Origin: Adiantum capillus-veneris
Taxonomy: Eukaryota; Streptophyta; Polypodiopsida; Polypodiales; Pteridaceae
Assembly: GCA_014529385.2 (NCBI GenBank)
Contig: CM043946.1
Coordinates: 33,498,558-33,562,557 of the forward strand
DNA length: 64,000 nt
Direction: 5' to 3'
In this document: positions 24,541-34,835 of the stretch, piece by piece
Numbering within the stretch: position 1 is the stretch's first letter
Layout: each line of letters starts with the position of its first letter
Position numbers and translations under genes: made by a program
The notes under the pieces: generated by a model
What the model saw: the letters and a program-made list of their open reading frames with translations, nothing else
What the model was told of the DNA's origin: nothing
The model's database searches: none

Positions 24541-25595
24541 GGAAGTTCCAGAACATGTGCAACGCCAGAAGGAGAATCCAACACAAATATTTTAGCACCC
24601 CAGGATTTGGAAATCGAAGTGCATGGTGAGTCAGACCTTCCATCCACCAACAAACCAATGCTGACTATAATAGTGAGCTTGTGTGGATTGTTCCTGAGGA
24701 GATGCTGGCAAAAGTACAAGAAAATGAAGAGCTTAAAGTTTGGACATGAGCATATTGTTCTTCGTCCAGGATACATTGAGTTTTTAAAGGCTCTATTTAG
24801 CAATTTCAATGTAGGGATATGGTCAGTTGCTAATGACATGCATGTTGTGGACATCATCAAGATTTTAGAAAAGGAAGCTAAAGAAAAATTTCCATTCTTT
24901 ATGATCTGGGGGCAAAGCCAATGTCAACCATGCGTAGAATCAAGGATCACTCGCTTAGATAATCTAGGAGTAGAAACACTTTTCAAACCGCTGGCTATTG
25001 CATCATCAAAATTTGGGCTTGATGCAAGAAGATTGCTTCTTGTAGATGATGAACCATTAAAGGGATGTGTGAATCTGCATTGAATTGTATTTTTCCACCA
25101 TCATTTAATGTTGATGATGAGGAGGATAATATCCTCCTTGGGGAGCTGCTACCATATATCAAAGCTCTCAATCATGTTAATGACATTCGCACAGTTACAG
25201 GGTCTCATTTATATGGACAAGCACCCATTGCTCAAGGTCATGAGCTTTATAACCGTATACACAAGGTTGTTGCAGAGTGGGAGGAGAGAAATCTAATTTT
25301 TCTAGGAAAAACCTACTCCACGGGAAGACTACCAGAAGTTTCTCGTCCTCTTCACGATGAGAAAGTTACAACATCTAGCACTAGTGGAATGTCCACTCGA
25401 AGTCAAGACAAGAAACTTTCAGCACGTGATCGAGAAAAAGTAAGGGTCTTAAAGAATATCAAATCATTATCAGCCTTGAAAGGTACAGAAGCAATCATGC
25501 TTGCCCAAAAATTGGGATACAAAGAGCTTGTGATCAAAGTACATGAAGCCAGGAATTATATAAAGCATCTAAAAATTCAGTATGATCTCAAATAG
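24215..25595 (+). pseudogene. FCP1/NIF-like HAD phosphatase-related gene A, frameshifted
   Basis: The exon opens after acceptor ACTTGCAG (24207-24214). An acidic linker with an internal repeat (SSRTC...ESN, twice) leads to an FCP1-homology domain: TIIVSLCGLFLRR at the motif I position, HIVLRPGYIEFLKAL, VGIWS (motif II Ser), KPLAIASSKFG (motif III Lys) and LLLVDDEP (motif IV). In FCP1-type enzymes motif I carries the nucleophile Asp. Here the matching position is Ser and the second Asp is Cys, so catalysis is not expected. The frame ends at TGA 25081-25083, while the conserved continuation (NCIFPPSFN...DNILLGELLPY) is in another frame starting near 25065 and ending at 25593-25595. A net one-base shift near 25060-25080 explains this. 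It is either a pseudogene, an inactive homologue or an assembly error. The upstream exon was not found. Confidence 0.75.
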
Positions 25596-26066
25596 CCCTA
25601 TATCAAGAAATGATGGAGCAATGTTTTGTAACATTTTGTCATTTACAAAGATCTTTATGTACTCAGAGACTTTGTTAGAGTGCTTAGGGTTTCAAGATAT
25701 ATGAAGATGTAAATGATTAATAGTTTTTTAAATTGTCTTTCAATACTATAAGTAACTTATGAGTTTCATGTGCCAAATACTCTTTTTTTTTAAAGCTTTT
25801 ATAGTTGTTTTCTTTGAAATTTGAGTTCACTGTGCCATCAAGGACAATCTACATGCTCATGAGGTCAAATCTCACCCTATATGTCCTTGGGGAAATTTCA
25901 CTTTATGGTCTCAACACCCTATGAATCTAAGGCCATAGGGTCATAGTTTGGCATGTGTTCTTGCATAGGACTTACTAAGTGTAACCACAAATTAGCACCC
26001 TATGTCCCTAAGGTCTTCAACACACTTAAGATCTCTATATTAACTTTTTTCTTTTAATCATTTCAG

Positions 26067-26845
26067 GGCTTCTAAGAAAAAATGTTTTGCTATTAGATTA
26101 TCACAAAATAGAGGAGCTCCCTTTCATATTACATCAAATATCACATTCAAACCAAGAGCAATGGTTTCATTATCTACCAACATCTTTCAAACAGGACAAA
26201 AGAACGCTTATCTCGGATTTAGAGGGTGTGCTTCTTGCAACATTTAAGCTTCAATCAAGGCCAACTTGGACCAAGTACATATGCATTGTAGAAGATAACA
26301 ATGAGGTGTATGCGGTACGTCCAGATGCAGAGTATTTCTTAAGATTTTGCTTTGAGTTCTTTGAGGTTTGGATTTGGAGCTGCCATCGTTTACAAAAAGC
26401 TCAACACATAATCAAGACCTGTTTTCCTACACAAAGTCACAAATTCAAGATGATTATGGATAACCGGTGCTGCCAAAATTCAAATTTCATGATCAGTTAC
26501 AAAAGAGCCTATCACAAAAATCTTTCGACCATATGGAAGCTATTTGATTATTTAGATGGGGGCAACACTATAATATTTGATGATAGTCCATATCGAGTGA
26601 TGTGGAATATGCAAGGAACTTATATGATTTTTCCAAAGTTTTGGAACCAACCTACTCAATTGCTTAAAAGTTTTTTAAAAGATGAAATTGTTCCATGGTT
26701 ATGTGGATGGTTGTATGCTAAAGACAAGAGAGACTATACCATAAGAAATTTTGTAATGTTCCATCCTGATCCTGAGACTCACTCTGTAATGCAATGTTAT
26801 ATGTTTCAAAGGACTCAAAATCTCAAGAGAAGGAGGCCATTTTAA
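26067..26845 (+). CDS. FCP1/NIF-like HAD phosphatase-related gene B (last exon)
   Basis: Exon starts after TTTAATCATTTCAG at 26066 in mid-codon and stays open for about 259 codons to TAA at 26843-26845. No in-frame ATG lies near the acceptor, so at least one upstream exon is missing from view. The domain order fits the FCP1-homology family: KRTLISDLEGVLLA (motif I, nucleophile Asp kept, second Asp replaced by Glu), YAVRPDAEYFLRF, VWIWSCH (motif II), SYKRAYHKNLSTIW (motif III Lys) and NTIIFDDSPYRV (motif IV). It lies 0.5 kb behind gene A on the same strand and seems an older paralogue. The protein would be a weak or altered phosphatase, or a scaffold that binds phosphopeptides. Substrate unknown. 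Confidence 0.7.
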
Positions 26846-27540
26846 GTGTACTAGTTAAGTATTCTAAATAGCATCTACCAAGTATTTGGCAATGTGTACT
26901 TTTCAAAATTTAAACTTGATGGAATGTTGTGGGATATCTTCAAACATCTTTAAGTTGTTTTTTTAATGAAGTGCATTCTATTGTCAGGAGACTTCTTTCA
27001 TTCAAGTTCTTTGGTTTCATTGTTTGATGCTTCTATGGTATTGTTAACTTTTTCTTCTTATTAATTGTCTTTATTAAGTGATCCAAACAATCAAAATTTC
27101 TTGACATTTGGTAGTGTTACAAAACGGTGTTTTTTGAACACCCTCAATCTTGGAGATATCATACTCTTTCTAGTTAGTCTTTTATTGTATATGCGATGAA
27201 GACCATCATTTTTTATGAAACTGTCAAATTGGTGGTAATCTTTATGTTTATACTTTATACTATTTTGACATAATCAATGTATACAATGCGTATTATTCAC
27301 ATCAAATGGTGTTTTTAAACACCTCCTTTTTTTGAGACACCATCTCTAAAACCTTTGAGTGAAGTTTTAAAGCATGTACTTGATGTAAAAAATATTCATC
27401 TTAACATTGATTCTTTGGCACAAACTTATATTAGGAGTTTTTATATTGTAGTTTTATGTTAAGAAATAATTTCAAAGTTAGAATTATGATAGTTTATCTA
27501 AGTAAGTGTCTCATCTAACTTTGTATAGTTAAATAAAATA
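26846..27540. other. AT-rich gene-free stretch
   Basis: 3' flank of gene B. Phrases such as GGTGTTTTTTGAACACC (27125) and GGTGTTTTTAAACACC (27308) are small palindromes, and 27300-27440 resembles 28405-28540, so an old repeat is present. No gene is supported. Confidence 0.5.
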
Positions 27541-28190
27541 CCAAATGGAATTATAAGTGCAATAGATGACATCTTATGGTCTTAGGGCCATAGGATACTC
27601 TATAGTATTGTTTATATTTTTTAATTGTTTGTGAACATAGATCATAGAGGGTTTTTCTCACTACCATAGAGGATATCCTATGGCTTTGGGGCCACATGGT
27701 CTCAATATTGAGCGTAGAGGATTTCTTACTAGCATAGAGGGTACCTTGTGTCCCTAGGTCCATAGGGTGCAAACACAGAGTATAGAGGATTTCTTACTAG
27801 CACAGAGGGCACCCTATGGTCTAAGGCCATATGGTGACAACGTATAGAATAAAGGGTTTCTAACTAGCATACGAGGCACACCTTGTGCGGTTGGGGACAT
27901 AGTGTGCCAACATAGAGCATATAAGGGTTTCTTATTGGCATAAACAACATCTTGTGGCCCTAAGACAACCTACATCATTAGGGACATAGGGTGGCACATA
28001 AATAAAGTCCCATATGGCTTTGAAGGATTGGACCTCTTTGTACGTTGGGACCAGCTAACAATCCTAACCCTATGGCCTTGAGGTCATAAAGAGACATATT
28101 AAAGTCATAGACATGTCTACAAAGAGCACCATATGGCCTTAAGGCCATAGGTGCAATAGATGGCATCTCATGGTCTTATAGCCATAGGAT
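27541..28190. repeat. third, older partial copy of the duplicated array
   Basis: The order of palindromes and spacers between about 27640 and 28165 follows that of 20690-21270 and 23320-23900, including the AACAATCCTAACCCTATGGC block and the CATAAATAAAGT phrase. It is more diverged than copies 1 and 2 are from each other. No FCP1-like exon follows. Confidence 0.75.
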
Positions 28191-28905
28191 ACTATATAGT
28201 ATTGTTTTGACTTTTTAAGTGTGAAATATTAGTTTGAATGTTGTTTAAATTATCGTGTATTTAAAACTTGATAGCATGCTACAAAACCATGACCAAGTAT
28301 TTTTTTATGCATGGATTAAGGTCACCAAATTATGACAAGAGTGTTTAATAGTATTTGCCTTTACATATTATCTTTTTTAATTGCTGTAATCAATCTATAT
28401 GCTGCTTTAAAATCATATCAATTGGTTTTTTTGACACCTCATTTTTTTAGAAGCTACTTCTAGAAGCATTTGTTGAATTTTGAAAAGCACTGATGTCATA
28501 CAAATCCTCTTTCCAAAAACTATATTGGAGGTTTATTCTTAAATTTTATAGTAGAGAAATTAAAATAGACTCATACAATCATGATAATTTATCTAAATTA
28601 AAGACAACTAGAGCTTAGAAATCATTAAATAACACAATCCTAGCATACACATTTAGAATTTGGGAAACGGGATTTTCCCAAATTATCTAAAATGGTGTTT
28701 TATTGTACTTTACACAGAACTAACATTATGGATCTACTACCTTAATTCTAACACCTTATCACAAAAAAAACACAGTACCTTTCAACACCTTATTAACAAA
28801 ACAAACTCCTTCTCAACACACACACCTTCCTTCTCTACCTTTCCTACATTTGAAATTGCACCACAATGCAGCACAGAGTGCCTCTTGAGCTTAGTGCAGG
28901 ACATT
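28191..28905. other. AT-rich gene-free stretch
   Basis: Contains the old repeat shared with 27300-27440 and A/C-rich sequence near 28760-28870. No coding support. Confidence 0.45.
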
Positions 28906-28923
28906 TCCCCGGCAGCGGAGCCA
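28906..28923 (-). other. possible primer binding site of a lost LTR element
   Basis: TCCCCGGCAGCGGAGCCA closely resembles the 3' end of plant tRNA-Asp. Its reverse complement (TGGCTCCG...) would be the primer binding site of a minus-strand Ty3/gypsy element whose LTR lies to the right, starting TGTGTGCG at 28929. No second LTR, gag or pol was found, so this is a fragment at best. Confidence 0.3.
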
Positions 28924-29166
28924 AAAATGTGTGCGTCTGTCGCACGTGTCAATGCAAGGGACTTGCCGATACACTATGTGCGAGTCAAAAATGTCTCCAA
29001 GCACACAACTAGACTAATCTAGCAAGCTCAAGAGAGCAAGGATGTGTCACTCACCGCCTTACGCTCGCCTTTGTGGAGGATTCGTCGCCGCGAAGAAGAA
29101 GGAGCTACCGCCATGCCGCACTCAATCGCCTCACCACCGCCGTGCCGTCGTCGCAATGCTCGATCG

Positions 29167-29168
<2 letters not shown>

Positions 29169-29223
<55 letters not shown>

Positions 29224-29236
29224 ACACACACACACA
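29169..29236. repeat. compound (CT)n(AC)n microsatellite
   Basis: About 25 CT units (to 29219) followed shortly by AC units (29224-29236). It lies directly upstream of the ATG at 29242 and would form a CT-rich leader. Confidence 0.95.
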
Positions 29237-29241
29237 AGGAG

Positions 29242-29824
29242 ATGATGATAAAGAAGAAGATGGAGATGGAGCATGACCCCAATCTCCAAAAAAGGGGTGC
29301 CAATATGCATGATGCAGAGTGGGAGTTTACTCTCCAAGAGAGGGATAGTGGAGTCGACTATCCACAGCAGAGGCAAGCAAGGGCAGGACAACAAGCTCAC
29401 AGATGGGGTTCTGGCAGAAAGGACGTCTGGAAGGACAAAGTGGTAAGTAACGCTTTTAGTTTTTATTTGAACCATAATCTTGATGTAAACTAATATAAAT
29501 AATGCTTAATATGCAGGCAAACATCATAGGACATCGAGTGTCAAGGAAGGTGGTGAAGTATCGAAAACGCAACGACCAATAAAGTACCTACCTGTGGATG
29601 CTCCAACAAGGCCACATCAATCAAGCACAATTCGACGCTCTCATCAACACCTTGACCACTACGAAAGTATGAAGTCAACCTAACTAATTAATTATTTTGT
29701 TGTTTACTTATTTTAATGTTTACTAATTATGTGGTTTGCTTTGTTATTTGTGTAGACTAGAAGAGGTGGCGCTAACGAGGGCGAGGACAACGAGAGCGAC
29801 CATGGTGACGATGAGGGTTACTAA
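29242..29824 (+). pseudogene. remnant of a three-exon gene, unknown family
   Basis: Three segments join in phase 0: 29242-29442, 29517-29666 and 29756-29824. The introns have clean borders (GTAAGT...ATGCAG and GTATGA...TGTAG). Exon 1 gives MHDAEWEFTLQERDSGVDYP and GSGRKDVWKDKV. Exon 2 gives NIIGHRVSRKVVKYRKRNDQ, then TAA at 29580-29582, then, still in frame, STYLWMLQQGHINQAQFDAL. Exon 3 gives TRRGGANEGEDNESDHGDD and a stop. The in-frame continuation after the TAA looks protein-like, so the stop seems a late mutation. If translation ends at the TAA, a shorter basic protein of 88 residues would result. Exon 3 is acidic. I do not recognise the family; a transposon-linked accessory gene is possible. 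Confidence 0.5.
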
Positions 29825-29991
29825 CTTACTACCACAATCCCCTCACATTTTGAACGACCAGCCAGGAGCCCTTGCACAACATGATCCCCTCACATATTTG
29901 AACGCCCGACCAAGAGCCCTTGTAAATATTTCACTTTTATTTTCTGGATGCCCGGCCAAAAGGCCTTGTAACATTTTGCGAACTCACGATC

Positions 29992-29997
29992 AATAAA
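29992..29997 (+). terminator. polyadenylation signal
   Basis: AATAAA, 168 bases after the last exon of the three-exon remnant. The 3' region between holds two related GCCC-rich phrases near 29860 and 29905. Confidence 0.35.
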
Positions 29998-30782
29998 AAG
30001 AATTTTGTGAATAAATTGTTTTTAAGTTTGTTGTGTTTCAAAAATTGCATGATATTGTTAAATCTTCAATAATATATAAATGTGATATTTATATTTTTAA
30101 AAAAAATCCAAGGATCTTTGGATGATGCAAAGTCTTCACACATGGGGATTTGAATGATCCAAGATCCTTGGATACTTTTTTAAATAAATTGTGTGGAGGG
30201 TATCCGCGCGGCTATCATGGTGGCAACCAGTGTGGAAATCAGCATGGCAATTCTTGACAGCAGACTCGCGTTGATACCCTCAAACATTGCCGCGAGTTGA
30301 CAGCCGCGCTACCAGTGGGGCGGTGATACCTCTGTGCCCAATCGTTTCTCTCTCCTGAAACGCTTGTTGATGCACGGCTATTCGAGAGGCATTCAAACCC
30401 CTTTCTTATAGTGGCTTATATATTTACTATGGTCAAGAGTATGGACAATTGCACAAGCAGAAGAATGGAAACATGCTAAAAGTTTCATCGGTTGCTCGGG
30501 TGGTGTTTGCTAGGGGAAATCAGGCCGTTGATCTTCGATTGGAGTTGTGGATAAGGATAAAACAGGGCCTTTTTCTTTTGGATTTTATAGTTCCTTTTTG
30601 GGAATTTTGTCCCCTCAAGGCACATGTAGTGCTTGAGGCTCATTGTATATTCTTTGCTGAGTTAAATAAGCGTCTATAATCACAATATGAGTATGAATTT
30701 TTGGCATGCTATAGCAGGGCCTTATGCTATGTTTAGACGACCCGACAACAGAGAGTAAGGACAAAAGAAACTTGGGCAATTA
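29998..30782. other. gene-free stretch
   Basis: Holds a small inverted repeat (ATCCAAGGATC near 30106 and GATCCAAGATCCTTGGAT near 30155) and a GC-rich patch at 30190-30340. A 76-residue frame at 30449-30679 has no recognisable features. Confidence 0.4.
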
Positions 30783-30810
30783 CCCCCCCCCCCCCCCCCC
30801 CCCCCCCCCC
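30783..30810 (+). repeat. C28 homopolymer
   Basis: 28 consecutive C. One of several long poly-C runs in the window, all on the plus strand. Confidence 0.95.
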
Positions 30811-30859
30811 AGTAAATGAGAAGTTGTTGAGCACTTTGCAGTGCAAAATGTGGAGCCTA

Positions 30860-31832
30860 CACCATATTGGAGATTTTGAGAATTTATAGCCCATTTGGGA
30901 ATCACCAATGTCTTGAAGATTTGAACATATAGACAAATATCAATTTGTTTTTTAAAGCCAAAGCTTTCCACAAAGTAGTACTTGAAAAACTATGTCAAGC
31001 TATGCTCCGAAAACTTTGGCTAAGATTTGGCCATGTGCTAAAATCTTAAGATTTTTTTGATTGAAAGTGGGAATTGGAAAATTCCCAAATTCACTAATAT
31101 GGTGTTCAATTTTAAAATAACACCATATTAGAGAGTTTGAGACTTTAGAGCCAATTTGGGAATTACCAATGTCTTGAAGATTTGGCCATATGGACAAATC
31201 TCAAATTGTATTTTGAGGCCAAAGCCTTCCACAAGGTCGTACTTGAAAAGCTCTTCCCAACCATGCTCTCAAAACTCTGGCTAAGATTTGGCCATGTGGT
31301 CAAATCTTAAGCTTCTTTTGAAAGTGGGAGTTGGATCTTACCAAATCCACTAATATTAGTGGATTTGGTAAGATCCAACTCCCACTTTCAAAAGAAGCTT
31401 AAGATTTGACCACATGGCCAAATCTTAGCCAGAGTTTTGAGATCGTGTCTTGAAAGAGCTTTTCAAGTACTGTCTTGTGGAAGGAGTTGGCCCTACAAAA
31501 TAGTTTGAGATTTGTCCATATGGCCAAATCTTTGAGACATGGTGATCGCCAAACTGGCTCTAAAGTCTCAAACTCTCTAATAAGGTGTTAGAACACCATA
31601 TTAGTGAATTTGGGAATTTTCTAATTTCCACTTTCAAGAAGAGCTCAAGATTTGACCACATGGTCAAATCTTAGCCAAAGTATTGAGAGCATGCCTAGAA
31701 GATCTTTTAAAGTACTACTTTGTGGAAGGATTTGGTCTTACAAAACAATTTTGAATTTGTCCATATGGTCAAATCTTCAAGATATTGGTAATTCCCTATT
31801 GGCTCTAAAGTTTCAAAATCGCCAATATGGTG
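30860..31832. repeat. 0.97 kb long palindrome made of four related units
   Basis: Two direct units of roughly 240 bases (about 30860-31107 and 31118-31350) are followed by two units in inverted order (about 31355-31590 and 31595-31832). The axis lies at 31354/31355 in CCACTAATATTAGTGG. The innermost ~97 bases of each arm are a perfect match; the outer units are more diverged. All frames inside are repeat shadows. It would form a long hairpin if transcribed. Confidence 0.9.
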
Positions 31833-32640
31833 TTGAGGGTTCAACTTGATCTCTTGCCAACCATAATAAGCTCCTACAGCTTTCCACTGCGCTAATATTA
31901 TTGGTTGATGGTATGTTGTTGTTTCTAAGAAAGCCTTCATCTCTTGTGAACAAGAGGCTTGGAGACAAGCAAAAGCTTTCAAGTTTTTGTTGAGCTCAAT
32001 TGAACCCAACCTTAGAGGCAAAATGAACTAGCTGCCCATTTCCCTGTGGCGACATGTGTCGATGGAATTTGGGGAGGGTCGTGTAGTCAGTCATGTAGGT
32101 TGAACATGCAAATGCTTAGACTGGGTTCAGACCGTGCAATAAAGACTTTGTTTGCTTTCAACCAATCAAAAGGCATCGCTCTCTCTCCACTATTCACACT
32201 GCACAGTGGAACTAGATGACGGTGCAGCCAAGCCAAGATAGAGAACCTCTTTTTCTCTTCCACCCCCTCTTGAAACTCTTCTAGTCCCCTCCCCCTCACC
32301 CAAAGTCTTCTTCACCTCTGAAACACAAAAAAGAACTTAATCAAATTCCTCCATTTGTGCCCCACACTCCATGCAAGCTTTTTTCTCCACCCTTATGTGA
32401 ATGCTAGCAAGGTGGAAGGAATAGCTTCCACTACTCCAACTTAGTTTTCTTCCACCCAGTCGATGTGAACCCAACCTTAGTTTAGGGATTTCATTGATGG
32501 TGTTCACCTTATGGGGGCCTAGCCTCAACACTATATCACACAGGATATTCAATGAAGATCGAGCGATGCGATCGAGTTTACTTTTATTGGTTGAGTTTAC
32601 TTTTGCATGTTTGTGTTTATTAATCATGGTATGTTTTGCC
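31833..32640. other. gene-free stretch
   Basis: Holds CT-rich sequence (32170-32300) and GAACCCAACCTTAG phrases at about 31999 and 32468 in direct order. No gene supported. Confidence 0.4.
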
Positions 32641-32689
32641 AAGGATGACATCAAAATTCACGTGCCCATGTGATTCCTCCTCACATTTG

Positions 32690-32912
32690 ACATGCTAAGG
32701 ATATTATTTGACATGCCAAGGATATTGAGGGGATCAAGGGTGAGGGTCCATTTGATGGCCACGAGCAAAATTGGACTGTCGATTTTTCGCATTGTAAATT
32801 CGGGGCAAAATAAAAATCCGAGCCCAAGTTCCCCACTTCCCCCACCCCAAGACTTGAACCTATGGCATCTCTCTGGGCAACCCAATGCCCTAACCACTCA
32901 CCCGCATGCTTC
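32690..32912 (-). mobile_element. tRNA-derived SINE
   Basis: On the minus strand, GCGGGTGAGTGGTTA (32905-32891) looks like a Pol III A box and GGTTCAAGTCTTG (32860-32848) like a B box, spaced as in a tRNA head. A G-rich and then unrelated body follows towards 32690. The first part would fold only partly as a tRNA and lacks the conserved ends, so this is a SINE and not a tRNA gene. The 3' boundary is uncertain; a short direct repeat (GACATGC..AAGGATATT) at 32690-32726 may mark it. Confidence 0.6.
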
Positions 32913-33239
32913 TAGAATGTAATGAAATTTTGTATGGTTTTGTAAGAAAAATGTCAGTTGGGAAATTTGATAAATTCAAGTGCTCAAATGACATTTGAAA
33001 ATTGGGGTCTCCAAATCCAGAGCCCCAGATTTTTCCTGCCGCCGCCATCAAATGAACCCCCCTCCATATCTTTGGAGTGGAGCCCCTGGAGGAGGAAAAG
33101 AGCTCTGTGCATGTCCGTACTAATGCAAGATATTATTGCCTGGCCTTCCCCCTTTTCGATGCCCTCTGTCCTTTTCCCTTCTGTACCCCTTTCTCCCTTG
33201 CCGAGTAAGCTCTAGACTCCCCTTGGGGGGGAGCCCGCC

Positions 33240-34345
33240 ATGTCTCTACATGAGGCATTAGTTAATGGAATTCATGTGTATCCCCCCATGAGTACCTCTA
33301 TAGCTATGGAAAGCTCCATTCCTGCTATACAAGGGATTATCAGTCGCAACCATGCGCAATTAAGCCCTCTTGTTGTCCATGGAGGCCTGCAGGATGGCCC
33401 AGTGCTCACGCAGTCTATACCAGCTCACTCAAGAAGCACCCAAGAAGAATCAGTCCGGCCTTCATGAGGGGAAATGTGCCACACCCTCAACAGTTCCTAT
33501 CGAACTTGAATCAAGTGCCTCATTTGTCTTATGCTGATGTCATCAGAGGCCACGCAGAAAGGTATGACAATCATCTATACCGACCAGCTGAGCAAGGTAT
33601 GGGGTTTATGCCCTCTTTTATGATTAACAATTAATGGAAGGGGAATATTCCTGTTGGCATGCATTTCCCCTCTACATCTAGATCTGTAGAAGCAGATAAA
33701 GGTGCTCTGTCATCTTCCCCCATCAATGCCCCAACCCCTGTTGTCCCTGAGAATGAGCAACATCATCTCGCTTGAGATTATCATGTAGAAACAAACACTA
33801 AACCTGTATGTGAAAATGAGGACTGTGTCACTATTAATAAGAAAGAACTGGACTCTTCGCATAACCAGATTGTTGATAGGGTTGTGATAGGTATGTGCCA
33901 TGGCCCCAGACCTTTCCTCGAAGTGCCCAAAAATTGGGTAGCTATCAACTGGGAAAACAAAAATGTCTTTCCCCTGCAGATTCAATATCTACCCAATAAT
34001 TATTATCTTTTTTTTTTTGAAGATGCTAATAGCGCTCTATAGGTCATAACCGAAGGACAGTGGCTCATTCAAAATACTCCCATTTCCTTTTTTAAATGGT
34101 ATGAGGGATTTAACCCTAGAGGTGATAAGCCCACTAAAGCACCTGTGTGGGTTGATTTCCCTGATCTTCCAGTTGAATATTACCCCTGGCTAAGAAAAAT
34201 TGGTTCCTATGTGGGCAAGGTCTTTGGACAGAAGGCCAAAGGGGGGATTAACCCCAAATGGGACCCTCAACTTCTTATAGAAGTGGATCTATGCAAAGTT
34301 CCTAAGCTGATGGTCCCTATCAAAGATGGATCTATACAAAAGCAT
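33240..34345 (+). pseudogene. LINE ORF1 remnant with DUF4283 domain
   Basis: In one frame from about 33920, QIQYLPNNYYLFFFEDANSA is followed by TAG at 34040-34042, then VITEGQWLIQNTPISFFKWY and VWVDFPDLPVEYYPWLRKIG up to EVDLCKVPKLMVPIKDGS. This is the pattern of the DUF4283 domain found in Gag-like ORF1 of plant L1-type LINEs, which binds RNA. The preceding part (33240-33900) is broken between frames, including a 75-codon open piece starting at ATG 33240. No zinc knuckle is found. It pairs with the ORF2 remnant starting 2.5 kb downstream on the same strand. Confidence 0.6.
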
Positions 34346-34550
34346 ATCACCGACCACCTTCAGGCTACCTTCCAGGCTCCAGCGACTCTCTTCTCCCATC
34401 AACGAGTCCTTTCCGACTGCAAATCCCGCGCCCGCACTTCGAAAAAGGGATCCTTAAGAGTGTATATGCTGTGTCAATTTCAAGAGCTGCCTTATCTACT
34501 GCCAATAGAGGGAGAGAAGTTGTTGCCTTTGTGTAAGGGCACTCGCGATG

Positions 34551-34835
34551 TTTCTTGCACCCTGCGAGGTTTCCTGTAGTCACATCGAGCAGTATCGTCA
34601 TCACCATCCACTTGTGCCCACCGTCCTAAATGCATCCTTAAAAAATCTCTCTAGCCATCCGCGCCGACGCGGACTGCTAGAGGGAGATTGCTTGCACCTT
34701 GCGAACCTGCCTACAGTCACACGCTCCCTACAGTCACATGGTCATCCACCTTTGCCCACCCTCCAAAGTGCAAGTTGAACCTTTAAAAACTCTCTCTACC
34801 CATCCACGCCGGCGTGGATGGCTAGAGGGAGATAA
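34551..34835. repeat. tandem repeat of about 140 bp, each copy with a hairpin
   Basis: CTTGCACC(C/T)TGCGA occurs at 34554 and 34691. Each copy contains a CTCTCTA...TAGAGGGAG hairpin with a GC-rich dyad. The second core, CATCCACGCCGGCGTGGATG at 34801-34820, is a perfect palindrome. The first (34647-34686) is imperfect. Confidence 0.8.

Noticed and set aside
29028-29475. Frames through the CT/AC microsatellite (91-114 residues, both strands)
   Set aside because: Mostly Ser-Leu, Arg-Glu or Thr-His repeats from the dinucleotide tract; only the exon starting at 29242 has a spliced continuation.
31000-31197. Short minus-strand frames in the long palindrome
   Set aside because: They recur in each repeat unit and shift frame between units.
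31999-32481. GAACCCAACCTTAG repeats as terminal repeats of a MITE
   Set aside because: The two copies are in direct and not inverted order and no target duplication is visible.
32848-32905. tRNA gene on the minus strand
   Set aside because: A and B boxes are present but the sequence lacks the full cloverleaf and correct ends; better explained as a SINE head.
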